Positions 33,401 to 42,576 of a stretch of DNA of 64,000 nt are shown here, one piece after another. The translations under genes and the position numbers were made by a program. The DNA comes from Xanthostigma xanthostigma (Eukaryota; Arthropoda; Insecta; Raphidioptera; Raphidiidae): positions 62,001 through 126,000 of the forward strand of contig OY754476.1 of assembly GCA_963575645.1 (NCBI GenBank). The letters are read 5' to 3'. How positions within the stretch are numbered: the first letter of the stretch is position 1; each line of letters begins with the position of its first letter. The notes under the pieces were generated by a model that made no database searches, was not told where the DNA came from, and was given only the letters and a program-made list of their open reading frames with translations.

Positions 33401-34709
33401 AAACAGGGTTAAGTCATTGATGATGTGCTCTGTTGCACCAGAGTCCAGCACAAAACGCCATGATGCATTGTTTTCATTACACATCATAAAGGCAAACGCC
33501 TTATCACTCACAGCTGTTGACGCACTTGCTTCATGATTGTTTCTTTTGTTGCGTTTTTCTTGCCCCTTCAAACTTTGTTTATAAAAATAGCAATCACGTT
33601 TGAAATGATTTTTCCGCCCACAGTGGAAACACTTTTTCACTTGCCTATTTTTAAACTCAGGCTTATTTTGTTTTACTTTATTTACACTTAATTCAAATCA
33701 CACACAGTGATTAGGCCCATAACCTAAAGGATGGTATATGGTTTCGATTAAATAAAAGAAACAGTATATGTTCGTAATGTACTCTTTATTCGGACCGAGA
33801 GCCTTTTGCGAACTGACTATTGGGGGGTGTCATCGATGTGGTTTTTATAATTAGATTGTTTAAAGAAATATATTCTTCGAAGCAATATGACTTCTATGCA
33901 TAACACAATATGGTTTGTTAGCATAACATAACATCGCCAGGACGGAGCCAGTTATACACACATAATTTATTTTTATTTGACAATCTTATAACAAAAAATG
34001 AAGTGAATACAGTTTTTGTATAACACTAAAAGCAACACCTTTACTTAATCTTCATAAAAATAATTTTTCATAATTTTATCTCTCGTTTTACGATCAGATT
34101 TATAGGAGACCGCAGACTACTGTATATTGCATTGAGAAAACCAGGGGAAACGGGCTCTTAAGACTGCAATGCAGTGGAGCCGAAGGCTTCACTAATATAG
34201 TATAAAACATTGTTTAATCTTAATTGCATGCAGAGTCGCGGGTAGCGGCTAGTGTCGATATAGAATATAAATAATCAAAAATTGTGTATGTGGCCTGTGG
34301 TGTCACACACAATACAACAATCCATTGGTATTATGTCTTTCATAGAATACATTTTAATGTGCAACACGGATTTTGGGGAATGTCTCTAGATCTATTAAGA
34401 TTTGTTATTGTTTAGCTTGAACGGCTGTCATACATAATTACATTAAAAATGTTTAGTACTATATTTAGTCAATAGCGTACGTAAATAGCTCATTATTTTG
34501 AAATAATGTGTTACCCATATTTACGTATGATATTTAGCTCTACTCCATACCTGAATTAGTATTTGATTAGGTGATAGAAGACCTCTGGAATGACCCAATG
34601 ATGAATGTTGCGAATGTCTGTTTTGATTATGATTTGAACTTGAATTATTATTATCACTTTCACTGTCTTTATTATTTCCAGTTTGCCTTTTATTCGGTAA
34701 AATTGTCAT
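24434..34709 (-). CDS. Duba: OTU-domain deubiquitinase OTUD5/Duba
   Basis: Ten minus-strand exons: 34709-34551, 32794-32626, 32509-32408, 32332-31938, 31086-30930, 30831-30620, 29585-29399, 28705-28463, 27383-27240 and 24588-24434. They join without a phase conflict to 640 codons plus TGA. The OTU domain spans roughly residues 236-372, with D245 and C248 in EDGACLFRAIADQVYGDQD and H353 in SHYNS, matching the triad of human OTUD5. NSEDEYD (S204) matches the activating phosphorylation site of the human protein. TNEAIQEQVARESF follows the domain, and a C-terminal ubiquitin-interacting-like helix (VLAESQQEYLDGL) is in the last exon. The family removes K48/K63 ubiquitin chains in immune signalling and development. 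Exon 8 carries a TPPHRI-type repeat. Introns hold a copia relic, several MITEs and foldbacks. The start ATG at 34709 opens head-to-head with Ada3. Confidence 0.93.
24700..25130 (+). repeat. GGGTTCCGT family repeat hosting a MITE
   Basis: AGGGTTCCGTATCTCAAAAA at about 24690 and ACGGAACCCTTACGAAATCA at about 25055, followed by CGTCCGTCCGTATGTCTG, are the split halves of a common lepidopteran repeat. The MITE at 24724-25056 sits between them. A related copy is at 46040-46430. Confidence 0.55.
24724..25056 (+). mobile_element. AAGTGAAACTTTTATT MITE, copy 2
   Basis: Direct-orientation copy of 12579-12959, differing mainly by lacking parts of the 28-bp tandem unit and a short TAGGCGTTGGATTG segment. 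It is inserted inside a GGGTTCCGT repeat in the last intron of Duba. Confidence 0.75.
25560..25915 (+). repeat. Dispersed repeat with CATACATACAAACTT tail and antisense tRNA-like core
   Basis: Two AACTATT...CTTTTTAGTTCGAT half-repeats (about 25575 and 25625), an A-rich stretch, a tRNA-like core on the opposite strand (25701-25788) and a tail GGAAGGTTACAAACAAACAT with tandem CATA. The layout parallels the repeat at 19867-20450. Confidence 0.5.
25701..25788 (-). pseudogene. tRNA-like sequence with long variable arm
   Basis: On the minus strand it has an A-box region TTAGCCGTGCGGTCTAAAGC and a B box GGGTTCTAATCCC, spaced for a tRNA with a long variable arm (Leu or Ser type). Acceptor pairing is poor, and it is embedded antisense in a dispersed repeat, so a functional tRNA is unlikely. 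Confidence 0.6.
26306..27071. mobile_element. Long foldback transposon with TA target site, Duba intron 9
   Basis: CAGGGTGTCCCATTAAGAAT at 26306 is mirrored at the right end (27071), with TA outside both ends. The inverted repeat continues inwards for more than 400 bp on each side, including GTGGCGTACGGCAGGAGTAA (about 26561) against TTACTCCTGCCGTACGCCAC (about 26948). About 145 bp (26405-26548) occurs only on the left. The centre is only about 60 bp. TA sites suggest a Tc1/mariner relative, and there is no ORF. Confidence 0.85.
27527..28107 (-). repeat. GTCAGATGGCAG family repeat, copy 1
   Basis: Minus-oriented copy of a repeat that starts GTGTGACCTGTGCGAATTAT and ends near AGGGAGGCAAACATCTTAA. 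It carries several GCCGTCAGATGGCAG motifs (seen here as CTGCCATCTGACGGC). Other copies are at 51073-51530 and 53791-54221, both +. This is the longest copy because of duplicated motif blocks. No long ORF is present. Confidence 0.75.
28200..28380. repeat. Short GC-rich insertion in Duba intron 8
   Basis: GCGGCTCACAG near 28217 is mirrored by CTGTGAGCCGC near 28265. The following GTTGCAGACGAAACGTCAGG resembles a retroelement-type sequence. It is not resolved further. Confidence 0.3.
28821..29345. repeat. 190-bp tandem duplication joined to a palindrome
   Basis: A 190-bp unit (TAGATTGCGGATACACTAGC ... GAAACGTTTAA) occurs twice, at 28821-29010 and 29011-29200, with very few differences. It is followed by a foldback whose arms (TTACATTGTCAGATTGGCAT and its mirror, roughly 29225-29330) form a hairpin. 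The element with a single unit occurs inverted at about 49105-49480. Confidence 0.8.
29765..30292. mobile_element. AGTGATGTGCCGGATATC foldback MITE, copy A
   Basis: Ends AGTGATGTGCCGGAT ... GATCCGGTACATCACT enclose GGATACGGAT and CCGCGGATA motifs and an inner inverted repeat (ATTGCACATCGATCTTTG at about 30056 against AAGGTCGATGTGCAAT at about 30152). Other copies are 32841-33372, 37459-37971 and 52413-52899. This copy lies in Duba intron 6. Confidence 0.85.
31171..31276. repeat. Foldback of about 105 bp in Duba intron 4
   Basis: AGATTTATTTATTGTACGACGT and GACTTTTTCGAGTACTTG are mirrored by AAAACGTCATACAATAAATA and the central AAAAAGTC. The repeat lies against the - oriented dispersed repeat at 31282. 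Confidence 0.65.
31282..31590 (-). repeat. Lepidopteran dispersed repeat, copy 3
   Basis: Reverse-orientation copy of 13586-13914: it opens with CTATACTAATATATAAAGCT (the tail) and ends with CACCCGGGTGAAACCGGGCG and GGACCGCTA. It lacks the tRNA-like core. Confidence 0.65.
31747..31909. repeat. Foldback MITE in Duba intron 4
   Basis: GTTCGTTCCAAGCAGCCGTG plus AACGGTAATAAAACCGTAC is mirrored at the right end (...GGCTGCTTGGAACGAAC, 31909), with a second inner pair CACTGCGCAAGACT against AGTCTTGCGCAGT. Arms are about 40 bp plus an inner 14 bp. Confidence 0.8.
32841..33372. mobile_element. AGTGATGTGCC foldback MITE, copy B
   Basis: Same family as 29765-30292 and in opposite orientation to it: the GATCGTTAAAAATG end comes first. 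It lies in Duba intron 1 directly against the copia relic. Confidence 0.85.
33374..33690 (-). pseudogene. Ty1/copia gag-protease fragment
   Basis: The minus-strand frame shows a CX2CX4HX4C zinc knuckle (CFHCGRKNHFKRDC) followed about 45 residues later by a retroviral-type protease motif LDSGAT, the usual order across the gag-pol boundary of Ty1/copia elements. Reverse transcriptase, integrase and most of gag are absent. The fragment ends where a MITE begins (33372). Confidence 0.8.
33709..34319 (-). mobile_element. Probable copia LTR and primer-binding site
   Basis: On the minus strand, AGGTTATGGGCC (about 33711-33725) matches the primer-binding site of insect copia elements, which are primed by the cut internal half of initiator tRNA-Met. 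It lies just upstream of the gag fragment. The LTR should be 33726 to about 34319 (minus start TGTTGTATTG), but the second LTR is missing and the CA end is unclear, so the limits are tentative. Confidence 0.45.
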
Positions 34710-35974
34710 ATTTAATTACAATAAATTTGATTAAAATATACATCAAAATCTCTCTTGCCCATGAAAATCACAGATCTCTCAGTTCCCTTCTTCGCAGTGT
34801 TTCTTTGAATGTGTGTTGCCAACCACTTATCAATACCAAACGGGTACCAACAGAATTTTTCTTTGTTTCCTATCGCATACCATAGATAAAAAAGAACAAG
34901 TGTCTGGCCCATAGATATATCCTGTTGTTTTATTAAACATGGATCATGTTTCCACTGTCTTAAATTTCAACTCACTTTTATTACCAATAACGAAATATGA
35001 AACATATTTTGAGTAATCTAATAGGATTTTCATATGAAAAAATTGAAAAATACGTGTGTATAATCTGTAGAATTTTATACAATTACAACAAGAATGTGAA
35101 TAACATGCTCATTGTTTAAACTTTAAAGAGTAACAGCTACAATTTAGACGAACCCTTGTAAAATGTTTAATTTAATATCTCGTAGTTTGAATCTAAATGT
35201 GAATTTAAATTTAGTCACGTTTAAGGCGATGGAAACATGGCCTTAGTCACTGCAGTATGGAGACCTCATTTTTTTTGTTTTTTGATTTTGTCGTCACTGC
35301 TGGCAACTGGCATGGATTCTCTGCCACAGCTTTATTTCTCTCTGACATTTGATTGTTTAGTGAGGATTATTAACAAACGCAAAATTCTTTTTTTCCTACA
35401 TTTATAGAGATAACGTATGAAAATTGAAAGAAAAATACTTGAATCAAATCAAAATAGGAGAAATTTTCATCATTGAAATTTCTCTTTTCTGTACAACGTC
35501 GAAACTAAATTTGCAATACATCAATCCAAACGACAAATTTTGCTCGTAAGTCAATTTCCAATTTATATAATTTCAGGCATGGTCACATGGTGCTTATCTG
35601 TTCTATATTAGTCAGAAAGCACGGCAAATTATACCTTAACACTATTAGGTACTGATCGTAATAAGAAACAATCGCATTTGTAATATTATATCTATAACCT
35701 CTTATTTCTCATTGACATTTTATGTTTTTCTTTTTTTAAACGTAGATTAACGATGGTACTGATAGTAATAAGAAACAATCACATTTGTAATATTTTATTA
35801 TATCTACAATCTCTCAATTCTCATAGGCATTTCATGTTTTTCTTCTTTTTTAACGTAGATTAACGATGGTACGATATTTGGCCCTATAAGTTTTACAACA
35901 ATAAATAAAGTGATATTTGAAAACAAAAAGTTGGAAAGCTTTACTCGAAGTTTGTCCAGTTTAACATTTGAAAA
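34710..35974. promoter_or_regulatory. Head-to-head promoter interval of Duba and Ada3
   Basis: The two start codons diverge and are 1.27 kb apart. The interval should hold both 5' UTRs and promoters, although no clear TATA or initiator pair was identified. It also contains a tandem duplication at 35648-35867 with a period of about 107 bp. Confidence 0.5.
35648..35867 (+). repeat. Tandem duplication, period about 107 bp, upstream of Ada3
   Basis: GGTACTGATCGTAATAAGAA at 35648 recurs as GGTACTGATAGTAATAAGAA at 35755, each followed by TCTATAACCTCTTATT-like sequence and AACGTAGATTAACGATGGTA. The second unit is slightly longer. It ends about 105 bp before the Ada3 start codon. Confidence 0.8.
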
Positions 35975-38900
35975 ATGTTTTCAAAGTGGGGACACCATGC
36001 ACAGCACTCCAACAAGTCTAAAGACACTCACAGTGATAACAGTAGTACACGGCAAAGCTGCATTATAAATAATTCTGAAAATGAGTTGGAATGGAATGAC
36101 GTTCCATTCCCATATATTAAACTATCAGAAAACGAACTGGTTCCGCGATATTCGGAAAGTAAGTTTAATTTTTGATAATTATACATTACTTTATACCTAT
36201 TACAAATAATACTTTAGTTTTGATGTTATTTTACAGTACTTAAACGAGGCGATGGTGTAGTGATGGAAGACTTGGATGCTTTACAATTAGATTTAGAAAA
36301 GTTATTGTCGTCTTTAGCAGTGCGTTCTCGAACCTTTCAAACTGAGGTCAGAATATTAGAACGGAATGAAGAAATTCCTGAGAAACGCGGACGTTACAAT
36401 GATAAACAGTCTCATACGGTGAGTAAAAGGCGACGCCTGGACGATAAATTGTCAAGTGAAAAAGAAAGTGGGGGAATTCGGATGAGTCACCATTACAGAT
36501 CAAGACAAAATAAAAGTAATTTGTCGTCAGCATCGGGAACTAATTTAAGTTCGAGTGGTTATTCAAGTGGATCAGGAATGTATTCGGGTTTTTATTCATC
36601 TTATGATAACGAGGCACCAAAATTAACTGTGCCGAAAGTCAGCCTTCCGAAAAATGATGCAGCCAACAGATTTTGGTTATTAGTCAACTCGTATTGTCGA
36701 TCGGTTACTCAGGATGATTTAAATGTAAGTATAGTCAAAATTTGATTAAAGTACAGTGGTCTCCTGCGTTTCCGTGTCTCGGAAAAAACGCGCTAAATGT
36801 TCGAGCGCCAGTTCAAACATATCTACACGTTGGCGTAAAAAATCATCGAAAAGCGCTTAATTTGATATGCCCGTGGACATTTATTTATTTACTCGAATTT
36901 TCAAAGAAAACAGTTTATTTGTTTGCCATTACGATTAAAATTAATTCGCTACTATCCACAGAAGACAATAGAACAAAACCTTGACAGATATGGGGGATCC
37001 TACTGTACAATGTTATGCATTATGTTTTTTAATTCTCAATTCTACTTTATAGTTATTAGACCAGTTAATTCATGATCAGAGCGAAGAAGTTGACTTTAAA
37101 ATACCAGAAATTGGCAAACATTATACACACTCATGGGCTGACCAAGACATATTTAATGAAAAAACTCTATCACTCAATGGCTCAAAAAAGGGCGTTAAAA
37201 AGACACCAGTGGAAAACAAAATAAGCTGTCCAGTAAAAAATTATGAACATTTTTTGTAAGTTCTATAATAACTGCAGTGTTTTTAAACAGAATTAATTAA
37301 TTTATAAATCAATTTTAGAGAGTCCGGATGTTATCCTGGTTTACTGACTCAGCAGCTAGTGTCTGGTCTCTTGGATGACACAGTTACAAATCAACATGCT
37401 GATAAAAAAGGTAAAATATCATTCGTAATTAATTTCTATAAAAATGTTAGTTTTAACTAGTGATGTGCCGGATCGTTAAAAATGTATATCCGCGGATACG
37501 GATCTGAATACGGATATTTGGTTTCAAGTTCCGCGTATAGGGATCTTAACTTTCTTAGAGTACGCGGCGGTAATATTGCACATCGACCTTTGGAAAGAGA
37601 CTATCTGTTATGGGAAAAAGTTATTGACCTCTTTAAGAGTTAACTCTCATAACAGATTGTCTCTTTCCAAAGATCGATGTGCAATATCTCATTATAAAGA
37701 TAGTTTTTTAGTACCTTTGAGTTATGTACTATTGGTATGGTACTCACTACGATAAATGTTTGCAATATAAAGGTGTCAAATACGATTTAAAAAAATAAAA
37801 AATAATCTGAATGGAATTTAACAGTTTTTCATTATTATCTAATCACCTATATATATAAAATTTCATCTATGAATTGAAAATTAATAAGGTAAAAGATCCG
37901 CCAAAAACTAACGGGTACGGATCTTTCTTCTCCCTAGGATATCCGGGGATACGGATATCTGGCACATCACTAGTTTTAACATCAGTTTCGGCAGAAACTG
38001 TGATTTTTGACTTCATAATTGCTTTTGTTATATTATTAAAATATTTTTAGTTTTTAAAGCAACTCCAGTCACAAATGCGTTATGTGTCCAAAGAAGATTA
38101 CATCAGATAATAATTGAACAGGGACTTCTGGAATCTGACGAAATTCCAAAGGTAATTTAATTAATAGTTATCCTTATCTAGTATAAAATAAAGTCCATGC
38201 TGGATGTCTGTCTGTCTATTGATGTACAGGCTGAATAAATTGGAAATTTGAGCACTGTTTTTACCATTCATTAGCTTATTTCTTGAGGAAGATGTATTTC
38301 TATATTAGCTGCCCGGCTTGGCTTCACTAACTGCAAATTGAAACAGAATCGAAGTCGTTAATAGTAAAAGCGATTTAAAATATATTTAATAAGTCACGGG
38401 TTAAAGTTATACAGGGTGTTCTACAAGCTCTATGACAAACTTTGACAGATGTAGCTCACTTGATTTTAAACATATTTTTGACGTGATAACGTCTTATAAA
38501 TTGATGAAACACCGGCTGCATGCACGAAAAAGTGTCACGTTCCGAAATGTGTCACGTTCCGAAATGTGTCACGTTCCGCCTGACTTAATACGTTATCACG
38601 TAAAACTATCGTCCGTAAACCGACTTTACCAATTTTTTTTTGACGTGATAACGTCTTATAAATTGATGAAACACCGGCTGCACGCACGAAAAAGTGTAAC
38701 GTTCCGCCTGACCCTGTGCGCGCAAGCGAGAGCGCAGTAATGTATTATTAAATATGATATTCGAGCGGAATACGTTATCACGTAAAACTATCGTCCGTAA
38801 ACCGACTTTACAGACAACCAATTTTTTTTTTTAATAAACATGGGTCAGATTCGTTTTTGTTTATAAGTTACAAGCATTTAAAGAATCAAAAACGTAGGCT

Positions 38901-39875
38901 GATAAATAGAAATATCGGTTGTTACGACAATAATTGTTGTTAGTGTCATTTTAATTATCATGGCCACCTCGTTCACCCGATCTGAATCCTCTGGATTTTT
39001 ATTTATGGGGACACATGAAGCAGCTGGTCTACCATGTTGAAATCGCTAGCAGTTACTTGAAAGAATTCAAGATGCAGCTAGCCAAATAAGAAATGATCCA
39101 AATCTCATTCTTCGAGTGACCGAATCTTTAGTTCGTCGATATGAGGCTTGCATTCAAGCTGAGGGTGGACATTTCGAACAATTTTTATAGTCTTAAGTTT
39201 TGTGATTATCATTTAAATTAAATTTTTATTGTTAATGGTTAATAAAGGTTAAATGCTTGTAACTTCTAAACAAAAACGAATCGGACACATGTTTATTAAA
39301 AAAAATATGTTTAAAATCAAGCAGCCTTCCATCTGTCAAAGTTTGTCATAGAGCTTGTAGATATATGTCTATATAGTAAATTCGAAAAGCGGACCTGGGC
39401 AGCGAGTGTGGCATAAAAAAAGCCTAAATATGTTAACGTTAGATTTTATTTTGGATACAAGGTACCATATAGCGTAGATGAAGAAATTAAACGATGTAAG
39501 GAGAAACTAGCATCGGTACGTAAAAGTAATTTGCAAACTTTGAACCGTTTGAAAGAAGAAGTCCTAAGAGGAATTTCAAGACAAGACATTGAGAAAGAGT
39601 TGGAGAAAATTGATAAAGAAGTAAGTTAAAAATTATGAAATTTTTGCGTGGTTTTTATATTGATTTAATTTTTATTATTGTAGATAATTGATATTTATAA
39701 TAAAATTGCTTCTCAAAAACGATTATATGGAGCAACGGTAAAAGTGAATGAAGAAGATGAAATACACGCAACAGAACTGCTGGATAGACAGGCTTGCTTA
39801 ACAGAAAAATACATTTCACTTGCACCCGATTATGTTACTTACGATTTTCCTGAAATGCTGAATAGTTTAAAATAG
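35975..39875 (+). CDS. Ada3: Transcriptional adapter 3 (Ada3, SAGA/ATAC subunit)
   Basis: Seven exons: 35975-36158, 36237-36724, 37053-37255, 37319-37410, 38051-38151, 39462-39620 and 39684-39875 (TAG), giving 472 codons in continuous phase. Landmarks match animal TADA3: GDGVVMEDLDALQLDLEKLL near residue 70, GLLTQQLVSGLLDDTV, LHQIIIEQGLLES, and the C-terminal Ada3 domain with LRLKEEV-type helices (LNRLKEEVLRGISRQDIEKE) and a charged KIASQKRLYGATVKV end. Ada3 joins Ada2 and the acetyltransferase Gcn5 in the HAT module of SAGA and ATAC. The length is near that of human TADA3 (432 aa), with an S/G-rich insert at about residues 155-190. Intron 4 holds copy C of the AGTGATGTGCC MITE, and intron 5 a mariner relic with two nested MITEs. 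A polyadenylation-like AATAAA lies about 45 bp after the stop. Confidence 0.93.
37459..37971. mobile_element. AGTGATGTGCC foldback MITE, copy C
   Basis: It begins AGTGATGTGCCGGATCGTTA and ends ATATCTGGCACATCACT, in Ada3 intron 4. It is colinear with copy B at 32841-33372 and retains the inner hairpin. Confidence 0.85.
38475..38831 (+). mobile_element. Two adjacent GACGTGATAACGTC MITEs, copies 2 and 3
   Basis: The first copy (about 38475-38630) carries three tandem GTGTCACGTTCCGAA units. The second (38631-38831) starts again at TTTTTTTTGACGTGATAACG. Both end with the TCCGTAAACCGACTTTAC motif. They lie inside the mariner relic. Confidence 0.75.
38961..39190 (+). pseudogene. mariner-family transposase C-terminal relic
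   Basis: The frame from 38961 reads WPPRSPDLNPLDFYLWGHMK, the region of the third acidic catalytic residue in IS630/mariner-type transposases. After a frameshift the reading continues with IRNDPNLILRVTESLVRRYE and GGHFEQFL before TAG at 39190. The N-terminal and central domains are lost. Confidence 0.85.
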
Positions 39876-39964
39876 CTTTTCATAATCAGAATAATATAGT
39901 TTTGGAAACGCTTCGTGTGTTAATAATAAAAATAATTATCATCACCGACATTAAAATTAAAGTA

Positions 39965-40364
39965 CAGTGAAACCTGGTTAAGTGGGACTTGGATTAGTGA
40001 GAAACCTCTATTATTGAGAGTTGCAATGAGGTCCTGGTTCTTTTTCATTAAATTACCTCTGTTATTGGGACTTTTTGAATCTGGTTAAATGAGATTTGAA
40101 TTCTAAGACTTTTTCGATGTTTACCTCTATAATTGAGACTCTGTAGCTCAATTACCTGTATAAGTGAGACAAATTAATCAGGTTTTAACACATATTTTTA
40201 TTAACATTTCCACCTCTAAAAATGGTATAACGGCACATTTCGACCTCTGTAAATCAGACAACTATAATTTTAAACCTGCTTAATTGGAAAACTGGATTAG
40301 AAACCCTCAATAATTGGTACATATGTCTTGGTCCCTTGAGATCCCAATTAACCAGGTTTCACTG
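39965..40364. mobile_element. CAGTGAAACCTGGTTAA MITE (TA target)
   Basis: CAGTGAAACCTGGTTAAGTG at 39965 is mirrored by AACCAGGTTTCACTG ending at 40364, with TA outside both ends, typical of Tc1/mariner/pogo MITEs. The interior has several internal AATTGAGAC / TTAAGTGAGAC motif repeats and no ORF. It starts 90 bp after the Ada3 stop codon. Confidence 0.8.
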
Positions 40365-40447
40365 TAATATTTGTGTAACCTAATCTTTATATTATAGAAA
40401 ATTCCGGTGTCTGTGTGTTTGTAATTTTTCTCCTCCTAAACGGCTTG

Positions 40448-40712
40448 ACCAATTTTGATAATTGTTTTTGTACTTACGGGGTCATCTGTATGGTTCTTTA
40501 TCTATCAGGTTCAATTACAATTAAGAACCATCCTGATGACCCCGTAAGTACAAAAGCAATTATCAAAATTGGTGAGAATTCTAAAATATATAAAAAAAAA
40601 ATAGGTCAGAAAATTAAAAAAAAAAAAAATGTGGATCTTTACAACAACACTATCTACCAGGTTCAATTACAATTGTGTTGTTGTAAAGATCCACATTTTT
40701 TTTTTTTTTTTT
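40448..40712. repeat. Two adjacent long hairpins with the same loop sequence
   Basis: Hairpin 1 (about 40448-40574) has a stem of about 50 bp starting ACCAATTTTGATAATTG. Hairpin 2 (about 40618-40712) has a stem of about 34 bp that includes ATGTGGATCTTTACAACAAC. The stems are unrelated, but the loops are ATCTATCAGGTTCAATTACA at 40500 and ATCTACCAGGTTCAATTACA at 40652, both followed by ATT. Confidence 0.85.
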
Positions 40713-40740
40713 GAATTTTCAGATATTCTTTTTTTTTAAA

Positions 40741-41221
40741 CAGTGTAAACTCTTTATAACGAAACTCAAGGGACCGAGCATTTTTTATCGTTATAGAGAG
40801 TTACCGTTATATGGAGTGAAGAAAGAAAAACAACCAAATTAACAATAATCTTCAATGTACTGTATAATCTCTTTATAACGAATTTTAAGGGACCGAACAT
40901 TTTTTTTGTTATATGGAGGGAAGAAAGAAAAATAACCAATTTTCACAAAATGAATTTATTCCAAACACATATACCTATAGTTTGGCGTCATCAAGTTCTT
41001 GATGAATAGATGGTGATGGTTCAGAATGGTCCTCTTTATGTCTATAAACATTTGCTGACGCCTAAATATGAACATATTTCTTCGTAATAGAAGAATGGCT
41101 GTTGCGTTATAAAGAGGGTATTTATGTATAGGTTTTAAGGTAAACCAACCAAATCGTAAAAATTTCGACGTTATAGGGAGTTTTTCGTTATAACGAAGGA
41201 CGTTATAAAGAGTTTACACTG
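40741..41221. mobile_element. pogo-like element CAGTGTAAACTC, copy 1
   Basis: CAGTGTAAACTCTTTATAAC starts it and GTTATAAAGAGTTTACACTG ends it. Internal copies of the CTTTATAACGAA motif are near both ends. A second copy lies at 45432-45896, and a fragment near 10455-10510. No intact transposase is present. Confidence 0.8.
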
Positions 41222-41473
41222 TATTTTAGAATTCTCACTAGAAAATCGTATAATTCCAAATTTTCAGCCTCTCAGCACATCTCAATATTTTTAAAGTTAC
41301 AGTCGTAACTTATTAAAAAAAATGTCGGTGCAGCATATGTCTATGTTTAATAGGTAATCTGCAAATCCGAGCGAAGCTGGACCAAATCACTAGGCCACTA
41401 TATTATATTATGATAAGACTATTCATTGTATTAATGACTTTATTATTTAGTCTGAAATCGCTAAAGAATTATA

Positions 41474-42078
41474 ATAGTCCAAGCTCCCATGACAAAAAAA
41501 GGTACCCCATCGAACACCTCAAAATTATAAAGTGAAAATGGCTGAAGAACATGTAAGAAACATGTTACGCCAGCCAGACTAGTAAAAATTTGTTAATTGT
41601 TATTTTTTATGAATTAAAAAAAAAAATGATTTTTTTTCCAAAACACCTTGAAATTTATACAATTTGTAGTAAATAAATGTACCATTTTTGAAAAAAATTT
41701 GTCTGGCTGACAATTTTTGTTAATTAACTTCTGACAGACCATTTGTTATAAATTATTTTTTTTTATGAAAATGCACTTCATAACACCTTGAATTTTTTTT
41801 TTAATAAAGTTTAAGATCTCTTCTATCTAATACATCTTCTCTGGCTTTTTTCAAAAATGGTACATTATTTACTACAAATTGTATAAATTTCAAGCAGATG
41901 TTTTGGAAAAAAAATCATTTTTTTTTTAATTCAAAAATTCATAAAAAATAACTATTAACAAATTTTTACTAGTCTGGCGGGCGTAACATGTTTCTTACAT
42001 GTTTTTCAGCCATTTTCACTTCATAATTTTGAGTTGTTTGATAGGGTACCTTTTTTTGTAATGGGAGCTTGGACTATA
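41474..42078. repeat. 600-bp foldback with arms over 200 bp
   Basis: ATAGTCCAAGCTCCCATGAC at about 41474 is mirrored by AATGGGAGCTTGGACTAT ending near 42078. Pairing continues through GGTACCCCATCGAACACCTC and AACATGTAAGAAACATGTTA to about 41700 and 41855. The centre of about 150 bp is itself AT-rich and partly self-similar (TGTCTGGCTGACA, TTCTGACAGACCA). No ORF is present. Confidence 0.85.
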
Positions 42079-42187
42079 ACATGTATTTTGTATAATTGAT
42101 CATCATACATTAATAAATTATTTGTTTACATTTAAACAACGCGTATACTACTTATTTATTGGTGCCCAAATTTTGATACCATGTTAC

Positions 42188-42497
42188 CAGGGCCGGATTT
42201 AAAGGTGTGGAGGCCCTGAGGCAACGAAGGAGTAGAGGCCTGTAATTATTTTCCAAACAAGTTAAACCATTTTTTTTTCTTTTAAGTGTTCCAATAATTT
42301 ATTGCCAAACAAATCAAATTCTTTTAAACATCACATAGAAGTTTCACTTGTACCGCGTGATTTTTCACGCACCCTCTTGTTTTATATAATTTAGCATATT
42401 ATTCGTTATTTGTTAGAAAATTTTAACTAAAAATTTCTATTGTGGAGGCCCCGGGGCTTCAGCCCTGGTTGCCCCCCCCCCCCTAAACCCGGCCCTG
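42188..42497. mobile_element. hAT-like MITE with 8-bp TSD
   Basis: CAGGGCCGGATTTAAAGG at the left and CCCTAAACCCGGCCCTG at the right form imperfect terminal inverted repeats around a 310-bp element. CATGTTAC flanks both sides (42180-42187 and 42498-42505). An 8-bp duplication with CAGGG ends fits hAT. There is a C run near 42474-42483 and no ORF. Confidence 0.9.
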
Positions 42498-42576
42498 CAT
42501 GTTACGCGCGTCCAAGTGAAAAAAAATTATGTGACATGGTACCGGTCTTCAGAGGACGGAGGTCCTGGTCATGTAA

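Larger units (their letters stand above)
38412..39372 (+). mobile_element. mariner-like element relic, nested by two MITEs, Ada3 intron 5
   Basis: Left end TA|CAGGGTGTTCTACAAGCTCT continues ATGACAAACTTTGACAGATG. The mirror of this sequence ends at 39360 (...CATAGAGCTTGTAG), and the outermost right bases are decayed. The inverted similarity extends over AAACATATTTTT. It contains two GACGTGATAACGTC MITE copies near the left end and a transposase C-terminus near the right end. Confidence 0.85.

Noticed and set aside
40415-40714. 99-codon + frame
   Set aside because: It runs through two perfect hairpins and poly-A/poly-T stems; lysine and phenylalanine runs are by-products.
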